Shown: piece by piece, positions 26,150 to 40,650 of the stretch
Position numbering within the stretch: position 1 is the first letter of the stretch
Layout: the number at the start of each line of letters is the position of its first letter
Assembly: GCA_028551475.1 (NCBI GenBank)
Contig: CM052362.1
Location: 24,162,021-24,226,020, forward strand
Direction: 5' to 3'
Source: Casuarina equisetifolia
Lineage: Eukaryota; Streptophyta; Magnoliopsida; Fagales; Casuarinaceae
DNA length: 64,000 bases
The notes under the pieces: generated by a model
Told to the model about the DNA's origin: nothing
What the model saw: the letters and a program-made list of their open reading frames with translations, nothing else
Database searches by the model: none
Made by a program: the position numbers and the translations under genes

Positions 26150-26292
26150 AAGATTTCTCAGCCTCCTTGAAGCTTCCAATGTTCACTCTATGGCCAAACG
26201 CACTCTGATGTGCTCTTCACCGCCAGAGCCATGGCACTGTCAGAGTCTCTGTTTTCTCCAGGATTTCACTGAATACATCCCAAGAACTAGAA
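26150..26292 (-). pseudogene. Truncated copy of the ALD1 last exon
   Basis: The stretch matches the ALD1 terminal exon and 3' UTR start at 27652-27835 almost word for word ('ggatttcactgaatac', 'gcctcct.aagcttcca', 'aagaact'), in the same orientation. It has lost a piece in the middle and everything upstream of the duplication breakpoint. It cannot make an aminotransferase. It lies directly downstream of 75-aa gene copy 2, so that gene's transcripts probably run into it and may use its poly(A) region. Confidence 0.85.
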
Positions 26293-26321
26293 TTACTGAA
26301 CCCAACTAGATACTGCAGCAA

Positions 26322-26549
26322 TCAACTTTTGGAATCCCAAGTTTCCGCTTCTTTTCCGGTGGAATCCGCTGCCAGAGAACTGCGTGGATGGATTTTCTTA
26401 AACCCCCAGAAGAAGCATCCACTGGGTTTCTTCTCTGCGAACTCAGTCACTTCCATGCTCGCTCTTCTTTCCTCTTCCATCATCTTCATTTTCTCCCTGT
26501 GCAGCTTTCTCAACACGTAGATTTCAGCCAGAGAAGATCCTGCCGCCAT
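26322..26549 (-). CDS. Small unknown protein, 75 aa (copy 2)
   Basis: Second tandem copy, beginning MAAGSSLAEIYVLRKLHREK and keeping the GCFFWGFKKIHP patch. Same length as copy 1 with replacements only (for example FI to SS, KT to KM, VSDF to VTEF, tail LDSNS to WDSKS). It is probably the ancestral position: the gene lies immediately downstream of the intact ALD1 gene, and copy 1 arose with the duplicated ALD1 3' end. Function unknown. Confidence 0.65.
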   Translation of the reverse strand: MAAGSSLAEIYVLRKLHREKMKMMEEERRASMEVTEFAEKKPSGCFFWGFKKIHPRSSLAADSTGKEAETWDSKS

Positions 26550-27663
26550 TGCCGAAGACTACGTGAACTTCTACTCGAATTGGTTGGTGGGGAAGGCCTG
26601 GACGCGGCAAATTATAGGGGACTGGATTTGCTTGGGGGCGAAGAAAGTGTTCCCGGATGACTTGTGCAGTGACGTCGTTTATGTAATAAAATGGTTCAAT
26701 TCTTGGTTGACTATGGGGTGGGGAATCTCGGGGCGGTAGCTTCCTGGGTGCCCAACAAGAAGCAGCTGTCAATATGAACAGTTGATGGCTGCAAGGGAGC
26801 TTGTCAAGTGAAAAAATGTTAAGATATGCGATTAATTTATGTTCTCGGTCTGATGAAGATGGACATAACAGAGCTTTGAGTTTCAAAGTCAAGAGATAAA
26901 GCCTATTAATTGGAGTTTTAAGATCACTTATTTGACTTTATTTAATGCAGTTGGGCTCCTTTCCTTGAGTGCTTGGCACTAGCACTAAATGAATCGTGGA
27001 TTGCTTTGACATCATAAAAGTCTAGAGCCTGTTTGATTTTTTTTTCTTTTTTCTTTTTGTTTTGTAAAGTGGGAGGGGTTAAGTGTCCATGCAAGATAAT
27101 GCTTATTTTCGATACATGAATGCTTTTGTCTTGATTGTTTTAGTTTATGTTCTTTGCTATTTTTATCACCAATTACCTCTATAATGAAAATTCTGGTTAA
27201 ATGAAATTAAGCTCACAAATTAACTTTTAAGTTAAATAATGAGTTTTTTAACTTAGTGTCAATATCCAATGTTTTCTTAATACCTCAACGATCATGTATT
27301 GTTAAGAAATATAATAAAAATTATGGTTAGATAAAGGAGAGTTTTATCAATTCACAAGTTAATTTTTAAATTAAATAGTAAGTCTATTTAGAGATACTAT
27401 ATTATAAGGTTAATTTTTTTTTTTCTTAAAACTATTTTATAAGGTGAGAGAATACTTTGTGTCTACAAAGAACGAACAAGTCAACATATAGGCAATTTGG
27501 GATATACATCAGAATTTCAACAATAACCAACAACTAGTAAAATATATTTGTTCATTGCACCCCGGCCACAGCCATTTTACGATTAGGTGACCAAATTATT
27601 TGAATTAGATAATACATTAATAGACTCCTAAATTCAGGTCATAAAAGGGACTGTGAAATCATT

Positions 27664-31050
<3,387 letters not shown>

Positions 31051-31113
31051 TTTCTGTTATCAAAGTTCTGCTCCAATATCAAACTCCTCTACGGTTTCTC
31101 AACATCAAGGTCG

Positions 31114-31144
31114 CTTTATATACAGTCTTGGTTGCGGATGTCAA
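31114..31144 (-). promoter_or_regulatory. ALD1 core promoter: TATA box and W-box core
   Basis: On the minus strand TATATAAAGC (31114-31123) lies about 65 bp upstream of the predicted ATG at 31050. A TTGAC core (complement at 31140-31144) is just upstream, and another lies at 31473-31477. A CACGTG box occurs at 31514-31519. TTGAC is the WRKY-binding W-box core, in keeping with pathogen induction of ALD1. These motifs are short and can occur by chance. Confidence 0.5.
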
Positions 31145-33639
31145 AACAGAATTTTCTTGGGAAGTTCCGAGAAAAAACAAACGTGGAAAGAAGCCACCAG
31201 CGGGCATGGATTAAATTCATCTCCTTGGACCATGACAGCCATGGATGCTTCGAGCCAATGAGCTGCCGAGCAGGTCACTTTCTACACTTCCTAGCAATGT
31301 ATAATAAAGCTTTTTGTGGAAAAATTCGTACAGGACCCTATTTCTAGTCCATACTCATTGCAAGGAAAGTTATCATTTTGTAAAACTAATGGGACTAATG
31401 GAGTATACTTGAACCAAACACAAAAAGTTAAGGCAACAAGGAAAAAAATTTGGCCACCGGACAGGACTTTAGGTCAATTTGCAAGTCTGTCATAAATCTA
31501 AACCGTGAAAGCCCACGTGGTGATCGGCTGCTGAAAGAGTCCTGGAGAGACAAGTTTTTCCTACTGGAAGAGTCGTGGAGCAATTTGGATGGAGCATTGA
31601 ATTAAACACATGTTGGATCTTCTATGTGATGGTGACTTGAGAGCATGCTTAGAAGCTAAACTATTGGAGTTCTGCTTATTAAAAAAGTAAGTGGGGGGTT
31701 GCTCGAATGAAACTGATTGTATCACTTTTATGAAGCTTCTCAAAACTTGAACTGCAATTTCTCGGGAAACCACTCGCAGAACAAGAAGGATTTGAAATAG
31801 AGACAGACACCTAACAAAGCAAAGGTAAAAGAATTTTCTAAGCTGACAATTAATACAACCCGTCTCATTTTATATTATTGGCTTTTTCTTATGCCAATAT
31901 CGTGGTTTGGTATCATTCTTATATGTTTAACTTATCTTCTTTGCTTAACAACCAGTTTTAAAGGAAGAACAAGACCATTCCAATGTACATATAATCTTCC
32001 AATGAATGGAAAGTTCATCATTGTTATTTATTTGATTGAAGCCAGCATAGATAGTCACATGACATCTCATAGCCATACTAACTATAAATTAGATATTCTT
32101 ATTATTAAAAAGTCTAGAATCCAATCAAAAGTTAGTTGAAGAGTTGAAAAGTCTTTTTATTTAAATTTTATCTCAAATATCTTAAATTTTGATGTAAAAT
32201 TATTGTCTTATATAACAAATCTTATTTAGTTAAAGATCATACATGATAGAACAGATTCGATTTAGGTTTTCATACTATGTTAAAAAGCTCAAAAACTTAA
32301 TTTAGAAATTAGCTTAAGCGTTAGAGAGTTCCCTCTTCATTTAAGCTTCATTTTAAAATGTCTAACTTTTATTGAAAGACTTGTCCTACACAAAGTAATT
32401 ACAACCATATTTGAATCAAGCACCAAAAAGTGGCACCCCAAGGTCTGAAATTAAACGTACTATTCTAACACACAATCTGAACATAATGGTTTCTGATTCC
32501 TTGAATCCAAAGGTAGGTAGAATGGCTTCCGGGAAGTTCAGAAGAACATGAAACGAAGTGAGAAGTAGTATAAAAACTCATGCACGCGAGGAGACACGGC
32601 CCTGAAAAAAGGAAGAACAGAGGAGTCAACAAATATTTGAATACGGGGCTAATAAATCACAGAAAATGTTACAAAAACTGCGTGAAAACAAGAGATAAGA
32701 CCACAAGCAAAAACCGGCGACATATTCCCTTGTATTTCCAGAGACTTCAATGCTCAACATGAACAAACGGTGATTAGAACAAGTCTCCTTTCTTTGGCAT
32801 TATCACTTCCCACGTTCTTCGTCTTTGGTCAGGTCAGTCATGGAGACACATGCTGCATTTGCCTTATTATATATTTTGTATATTTTCAACTAAAAAACAC
32901 TTATGTTTGACTTGTCAAAGTCTAATGCTTTTTTGACAAACCAAGCCGTGGTTATCTATACTTCATACTGTGGAAACTATCAATTATTTTTATGGGGTTC
33001 ACATGGTACTCATTACAAAGTTCACACACATTTTACAAGAATATTCGAGAAAGTACCAAACTTTTATGCCCAAAAATGGATTAGGATGTACCTTGCCTTT
33101 TTTTTTTTTTTTTGGTCTTTGCTAGGTAAAAAGGAAGGGAGTTGCGTGTCTGGAATCTCTTTCAAGCTGAAATTACTTAGTAATTCTACTTGACTTGCCA
33201 AGTAAGAGCATTGATTAGATGCCATTGCTATACACATTGATTAACTCTTTCTCCCAACTTTCGAACTTTTATCAGGTAAAGACAAAAATGGCAAAGGAAA
33301 ATCATTAGTCGAATTCTTTGGATCCCATCTCACATAACATGATTGTGAGTTATATGGAAAGATTTCACCCTACTAGTGAAGAGGACTAATACGCTCATTT
33401 GGTAGGCACTCAATCGTAATTCTTTATTACAATTAAATGCAATATACAACATCTTATATGTGTTAGAAATAAATTTAAAGTTCAATTCAAAAGTGAACTT
33501 AAGCATTGAAAGATTATTCTATTTAAGATTTTATGTTAAAGATCTTATCTTCTAATTATTCTATACATATTTTTCTATACATTGAGTAAAATTGGGCTCA
33601 AATTCTTATAAGGGGAGCAAAGTTAACTTACACTATGAT

Positions 33640-33790
33640 ACCATGTTATAAATAAATTCAAAGTCTTAACTCAAACTTTTTTTCTTTTTTTTCATATAAG
33701 TATTATTTTAAGGATCTTTTCTTTTATTGTGGGACTTTTGTCCTACAAATACTATATAAACTAACAACAACAAAAATAAGTAATGATTTT
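33640..33790 (-). mobile_element. LTR-retroelement (copia/TRIM-like) terminal fossil
   Basis: The complement reads an LTR-end-like 'ttataaca' next to a 'tggtatcatagt' primer-binding-site-like word. The flank contains 'tgtgggacttttgtcctaca', a phrase like those in plant TRIM/LTR termini. Only an end fragment is visible, broken and old. Boundaries are approximate. Confidence 0.25.
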
Positions 33791-34754
33791 CTCACCAACT
33801 ACCAATCCAATAATGGTGCTAACAAACTAGAATTTGAAGCTAATTTAGATTCACGCAACAACATATTTGGTACACCAAGGTGTGAAATCAGTTGATGGTC
33901 AACTCCTTCAACGCTGATGGTAGATAGAAGAGTTGCTCAAAGTTTAGAAGAAAAAAGAAAAAAAGCTTTGACAGACAGCAAAATTAAACAAAGAAAACGT
34001 GTCCTCTGACAATTATTGGATTGCCTCAATGTTTCTGAAGGATTTCAACGTTCAAAAGATTAAGCATGAATTTGAGCAAAGTCTACAGTTTTCCCATTTA
34101 TGACTTTTGACCGATTGAGAGCTAAGAAACAATGTAAAATAGTCTTTGATCAATCCTTTGCATTTTGATGAGACCAGTCATCAATTCAAACACTGTTGAT
34201 TTCTTATTTGACAGAGTTCTCAAGTAAAAGCTTTTGATTGTCAAAGTCTCATACTTCTTCTTTCGTAATTTACATAGGAAATAATATTTTCTTACCTCTA
34301 TTTCACATCCTCTTTCGAACTATTTTTAAAAATTCAGCAATTAAGTATCAATTCTTTCAACTTTCTCCATGACTTCAAACTACTCTTCCAATTGGCATTA
34401 AAATAAGTGAAAGATGTCCTTCCCAACAACTTCTAGCGATATTTGGAAAAAATTTCAGTTCACATCTAATATTTTGATATGTTTTGTCTTTGGACTATAT
34501 TAAATGAATAGGATTATAATAAATACTTTTAAATACAACCAACCAATTGTCAAAAGTTGGTTGTTCGAGAATGAGAATTTTTCTTACAGTGATTTGACTT
34601 GCTACTTCCCAATTTTGCATGATCCTTGTATGAAAAATGCCACTTGCTTAGAAGCTTCAAGATTTTATATGATTTTAGGTTCAGAGATAACCTTCAAGTT
34701 GCATCACCTAATTTTAATATATCGCCCAAAAATATGTTGGCAAGATTGCATCCC

Positions 34755-34895
34755 TTTCAACCATTAAATGCGTACAATATGTGTCCCAACCCTCCAAAAA
34801 GGGTGGTTGTAAAAATATTTCATTTCCTTCAACCATTAAATGCATTTCACAAGTGTCCCAACCCTCCAAAAATGCTGTTGGTAAAAAGGATGTTG
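34755..34895. repeat. Two tandem 72-bp units
   Basis: 'tcaaccattaaatgc' and 'gtgtcccaaccctccaaaaa' recur with a 72-bp period (first unit at 34757, second at 34829). Divergence between the two is about 20 percent by eye. A third partial unit may follow. No known family. Confidence 0.7.
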
Positions 34896-36733
34896 GGAAA
34901 AAGTAAGCAAACAGGAGGAACAAGGAGGCATGTATTAGCCCGATCACATAAAAGTTTATTTTAGGGTCATGAAATGTAATTTTGATGAAAAGTAGGAAGT
35001 TATGAAGTCTGTAATAGAAAAAATAGCTATTGTAGGAAGTGGTATGCCTTAATTGAATTTTAATTTTATTATTATGTTCTTTTTTAGAAATAATCCAAGG
35101 TAAAACTAAATAAGATATCATTTTAGAAGATAATATATAGATATAATGCATCAAATTTTAAAAGATAATAGTTCAAATTTTAAAGGATGTACATATTGGA
35201 TTTATAAAATAATGTAATACATCAAGTCTAAAAGAGACTTGACTTATGATCTATGTTATGTTAAGTTGATGAAACATAAGTAGCAATGTAGTTTAGAAAA
35301 AATAGTTAGTTCAAAATGCCAATATAATTTAAGAAAGTCATATCTTAAGAAGATATTTTTTGAAAAGTAGTTAATGTTAGGATTCTCATGCATTATTGTT
35401 AGAATAAAAGTTATAATTGGTGGTTATAATGTTATTTTATTTCATAGTAGCTTTGACCATTTTAAATAATGAAAGATACTCAATTAACTCTACTTCAAAA
35501 GTTATTACTCTTCCAAATTCTAAAGTGAATTAGTATGCAATTCTTCCTTAGTCTATATTATTATGGCTTGCTATGAAAAATTGACTCATGACAAATCATG
35601 GACTTCAATTTCTCGGAGTATTTAGAGATAAAAGCTACTACCTATGATATATGTTAGACAAGTACAAGGGCTATATCTTCACTAGGTGCTCATACTCAAT
35701 AGCAATATGTGAACATTTAGAGCCTATAATTAATGTACAACCATCTTATATATTATGGGCTACAAGAATTAGTTGGTTTCTTCATCATGTGAAAGAGAAG
35801 AATTCCAAAGCTAAAATCTTTAAATTCATTTTTGCTAATTTGTTTGTGTTATATGGAAAGAAACAAAAGTTATTACTCTTGAGATTATTAAGAGATTTGT
35901 CAAACATAGATTTTTTAATGTAAAAAAAAAACTCAAAACCATTAAAAAATTGTATATTTAGCATACTTAGAAATTAAATGAGTTTTTTTTTTTAAATATA
36001 TATATATATGAGTTGATGTTGTATGTGTCTTAAACTATGGCTATGCTCCTAATCTTATCATGCAAATTTACAAATTAGATTTATAATCCATTTATTTGTA
36101 GAAAAAACTTTGACTTGCTCGTGGCTGCAAGGTTGTTTGCACATATTTAGGCCTCCTCCTTAATCTTTCGCAAGCAATGAGCCAAGCCCACCTTCACACT
36201 CCCATGAGTCACTCCCCCTAGACACTTTTTGGAGCTTTCTTTCTAACTAAACATACCAATAGTTGAAATTAAAAAGTTAAGAATTACATAAGGTAAGTTT
36301 AAAATGCAAGCATTAAAAGAATTAGAAAAATAAATTTCCTTCTAACCAATCTCGAGGGGCAACAGAGGTGATTTGACAAACCATAGAATTGTAGTATGGG
36401 TGATCAAACCTCTTTAAAGAGACTATCGAAAGTATATTATGAAAAGATTTTAGTAATAATCATATATTAGAAATACTAATATGATTAAAGATGGTTATAG
36501 TTTTTAATTTACATTAATTATGTATCACAATTTAGATTATTTACTTCAGTTATGCATTTAAAGCACTCATTAGTTCAGAATCTTTATAAGCTTATGTGGC
36601 ACGATTTATGGGTAGGAGAGAATCAAGAGATTAGTACTCTGATCGGACGGACAGTAAGGGGCAGCTCATGTTACTTACCATTTACCTCTTCCCTTCTTAG
36701 TATTTCCTTCACGGCAAAAACCATTCCTTGTCC

Positions 36734-36812
36734 CTCTCTCTCTCTCTCTCTCTCTCTCCCACTGAAATCCCTAACCCTCTGTTCCTCCACGAGCGCGAGT
36801 TTTTCCGTTCAG
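36734..36812 (+). promoter_or_regulatory. 5' UTR exon end of the tRNA methyltransferase gene, with (CT)n tract
   Basis: A CT microsatellite (36734-36758) is followed by a GC-richer leader ending in a good donor, TTCAG|GTCAGTG, at 36812. The matching acceptor TCTGCAG is at 37801-37807, directly before the coding exon. This gives a leader intron of about 1 kb. CT tracts are common in plant 5' leaders. Confidence 0.6.
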
Positions 36813-37829
36813 GTCAGTGTCTCGCCTCTCCCGCTTTTCTGTGCTGTTTCGCATTCTCAGTGCGCTGCATATCCGTGAATTTCGTAGGTTTGATTATGTT
36901 GATGGAGCCTCAGTTGATTGATCTGGATTAAAAAAGTGTTATTTCGCTTCAGGATTGCCCATTGCTTACCTTCTCTGATTTCTAAAGTGGAAAATGTGTG
37001 TGTGTGCATTGTTGAACCTCAATGGAGAAATAAAATTTGGGATGATTTGTTGAGAAGCATTGCTAAAGGAAGTTGGATATATTCTAAATCACATTTTTTT
37101 CTTGGTTTTGTTTTAGGTTTGTCTTCTAAGGAAAAAATGCATCGTGCACCTGATTGATATGAGTGTTAACCTAATCTCGATTGTTGAAAGTATGTACTTG
37201 CTAAATATTAAAATTGCAAGTGAATTGGTTAATTTAGGGTGTGAGTTTTAGAACTAAAGATTGAAATACATTGGAAAAACACTTGAAGTCAAGCATCTCT
37301 TACAAGTTTATTGCCGTCTTTTCGTCTCATGAAAACCTGGTTTGACTTAAGTGCTCCAACTAAAGTTACCAAAGCCATTTATCACAGATTTCCTCATGTA
37401 AACATGACAAGGTTAAGTACTCGGAAGATTTTAAGTCCCTGGTAGCTGGGAACAAACATTACTTAAAATCATCCTTGATAAACATATAATCAAGAAATGA
37501 GCAATCATACCTCTGGATGGTTAAGGTGCAAACCAATTTGTGCCTTTTATCCCTTACTGACCTAGTCACAATGTTGCTTACTTATGAACAAGAATGCTGC
37601 TAGTTGCAGCTTTTATTATGAATCTGCTGTTCTTCTCCACTTTTCCTTGTTATGTATTTTTGCATTTGATTTATATCACAGGATTGAAAAACTGCTAGGT
37701 TGGGATGGAGTTATTATATGCATGATAATAGGTCCTGACCTCAGTTCTTCAGACTTTGTGTCATAAATGTCAGATTTTATTAACTAATTAATCTTGTTAG
37801 TCTGCAGGGTCATATCTTATTACACTTGG

Positions 37830-39819
37830 ATGCTCTATAATCTTCTAAGAGTAAGTAGATGCTTCTATCAACCCCAGAAGGCCTTTAGTTTACTTGCTGA
37901 TCGTAGTCTCCATCAGTCAGGAATTTTCAGCACTATGAGAGAAGTCAACATAAAAGATGCTACTAATTTTTGTACTCTGGTATCTGATGGGCAATCTGAA
38001 GCCCCTCAATCTGCGTCAGGTGGTGAGAGTATGGAAAAGTCATCCTTCAGCATACAATCCACGCCTGAAATAGAAAAGAAGTATGTCCATCGTGTTTATG
38101 ATGCTATTGCCCCCCATTTTAGTGCCACCCGGTTTGCTAAGTGGCCAAAAGTTGCTGCTTTCTTGTCAACTCTGCCTTTAGGATCTCTTGTTCTGGATGC
38201 GGGATGTGGCAATGGTAAGTACTTGGGATTGAATCCTATTTGCTTCTTTATTGGATGTGACATAAGTGCCCCCCTAATCAAAATCTGTGCTGATAGGGGG
38301 CATGAAGTTATGGTTGCAGATGCTGTAAATCTTCCATATAGAACTGGTTATAGTGATGCAGCTATCTCCATTGCTGTATTACATCATCTAAGTACAGAGA
38401 TTAGGAGAAAAAGAGCAATTGAAGAATTAGTCAGAGTTGTCAAAAAGGGTGGGCTAGTTCTGATAACAGTTTGGGCTGTCGAACAAGAGGATAGATCATT
38501 GGTTGCCAAATGGACTCCACTCTCAGAAAAGTATGTTGAAGAGTGGATAGGACCAGGTAGTCCACGTACTCGCAGCCCATCATCCATGTCATTAGAAAGT
38601 ATCCCTGAAAATGAGAAGAATGGCTCGGGAGATCAGAAAAATGATTCTAGGGAGGATTCAGTGGAGAAGATGCATGAAACTACACATCTAACCTGTGAAA
38701 GTAAAAACAACTCAATCGTCCATGAGCATGAAACGAACACCAAGGATCAAAATGAGTATTTTGTACCCTGGCACTTGCCCTATCATCGTGCTGAAGTAAG
38801 TGGGGCTTCTGCTTGTGCTCTTGCAAGTGGTCTTGCAAAGAAAGATGATAAAAAGGGTGCTGTAGTTTACAACAGATATTACCATGTTTTCAGTGAAGGA
38901 GAGCTTGAAAGGTGACTTATTGCTTCCCTTTCTATCTTTCCATCTGAATCCAACTTCTTTTCTTTTTCCTCTTAATTGATGGTTATATAACTTGCATGGT
39001 ATAGTTGATTTCCCAACAATTGGCTGTGAATAACAAATAAAATTCTAGTCTATAATTTCCTTGTGCTTGAGTTGTCTTTTATGTAGCTTACTGGCATATG
39101 ATATGTGCCCATCGGCACTCAAATTTTATCCACCCATAAATAGATGCCTGAAATCAAGGTATCATCTGAACCATACTTACCGGATATAACATAAATGAAT
39201 ATACTATATAATGCCGAGGTGCTTTTGGAGAATAGAACAGATAAGATGCGTGGGGAGCAGCCTAAGGGTACATGGATATAATTGACTTCAGTGATAAATC
39301 ATTTTCACATGTTTTGCAAGCACTCCAATCAGCCAGTCTTATTAACTTGTCTTTGTGTGGAGATTAGAGTTGATATTTAGGGGTATGGATGTTCGTGAGG
39401 ATCTCCCTGCGTCTGCTGTATAATATGAATCCTCATAACTACACAAGTTTGAGCCGTTAAACCATTTACTGTACAAGGAGGGGGACCTATTGTGCCAATG
39501 GGAAGTCTTTAAATCAGAAGATTTAACCACTTTCAAGCAAGCAACTGTGCATTACCTCCAATGCCTTCCCCAGCTAGTTCTACCCCAAAATTTCTGAATA
39601 AGATGATTAAAAATTTTCCTTTTGATTTGTTTTATAATCTCAATTTTTCCGTTTTGTTCATTCATGAGCTGATATGCCTGGATACACATGACGCATGATA
39701 TTTCTTCCTCCTTCGTCATACCTTAATGCAGGTTAGCATCTGGTGTGGACAATTCCATCATTGTTGATCGATTTTACGACAAATCGAACTGGTGTATCAT
39801 TCTTAAGAAAATCTTATGA
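37830..39819 (+). CDS. tRNA wobble-uridine carboxymethyl methyltransferase, TRM9/ALKBH8 type
   Basis: Two coding exons, 37830-38911 and 39732-39819, joined at GAAAG|GTTAGC. The protein is 354 aa from Met at 37935, or 389 aa from the upstream in-frame Met at 37830. It is a class I SAM methyltransferase: TPEIEKKYVHRVYDAIAPHF is the TRM9 family signature, motif I is VLDAGCGNGKYL (residues 86-97 of the short form), then FFIGCDIS, ADAVNLPYR and AISIAVLHHLST. After a polar, disordered insert of about 80 aa come the family's C-terminal motifs YFVPWHLPYHRAEVSG, YNRYYHVF and DRFYDKSNWCIIL. It completes mcm5U34 formation in tRNA with TRM112 as partner (family knowledge). The longer N-terminus is basic and may be an organelle leader. 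Plant relatives begin near the second Met. Confidence 0.88.
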
Positions 39820-40650
39820 CCGATCAAACATGCTGCCTTGCTGAGACGTCAACGAAAATGGATCCAATGTGAGGGATGGTTGATCTTCTCTGGGAGGAGA
39901 TGCCTTACAAGAGGTATGCCCATGTGCACCTGTCACAGGACTTTGGTGGCTATAATGACAAGAATACTGACCCCAAAATAAGAGAGAGAGCACCGAATTG
40001 AAGGGAAGTTATGCATTGGGCTTCAGAGCAATGTATTACCATGACATGGAGAGTTTAGGATATGGAAAGTACTTTACCATGCATTTGCCTCGTAGGGGAT
40101 GTTATCAAAGCCTGATTCTTTGCATTCTTATGGTGTTTCAAGTATTGATAGATATTTATTTTCGTGTTTTGCAAATTGTTCTGCTAATTGATTCTTCGTT
40201 CAAGTGCATAGATTGCTTATTAATGCCGTTTTGTAACAACCAACTTTTAACTACCTCTCTCTGCTTGTCTACCAATACTTGACAACACAATGTTCTGTCA
40301 AAATCCACTTTGGCACCTGACAATATCTTTGTTTGATATTATCTTATATTTATGTATATCGATGTGCTGACAGTGGGAGCAAAAAAAAGAAAAAAAGAAA
40401 GTGAGTTTTGTCTAATATAATATTAGAGTTCAATTTTAATGCAGCTTCTCATCACCAATTGGGCTTTATGAGTTCATCTTATCCCACCATTATTCATAGA
40501 TTAAGTTGTCATGATTTCTCAAGGTTTAGCACATGAGAAATTAAAATATATTGGTTATCTCATATTATGGATAATCTAATTTGGTAAATTTATCATACGC
40601 TTGCATGTCTTCTTCTTTTTCCGGTTAGTTTTAGGAGAAGAAGTTAGATT
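39820..40650 (+). other. 3' UTR and downstream spacer
   Basis: About 39820-40300 is probably 3' UTR of the methyltransferase gene: moderately GC and no conserved frame. The following 350 bp are AT-rich and run into the first unit of the tandem array. Confidence 0.5.

Larger units (their letters stand above)
31150..36560. other. AT-rich intergenic DNA
   Basis: No gene supported. It contains degenerate repeat text (32060-32400, 33460-33790), poly-A/T runs, a T run at 33098-33113, and a two-unit 72-bp repeat near 34.8 kb. The open stretch 35651-35923 (90 codons) has no recognisable family and low-complexity composition. The short (TA)n at about 35997-36008 is a microsatellite. Confidence 0.5.

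Noticed and set aside
35651-35923. 90-codon open frame in AT-rich DNA (MLDKYKGYIFTRCSYS start).
   Set aside because: It looked faintly like a mobile-element protein fragment, but no domain motif could be named and no supporting structure surrounds it.
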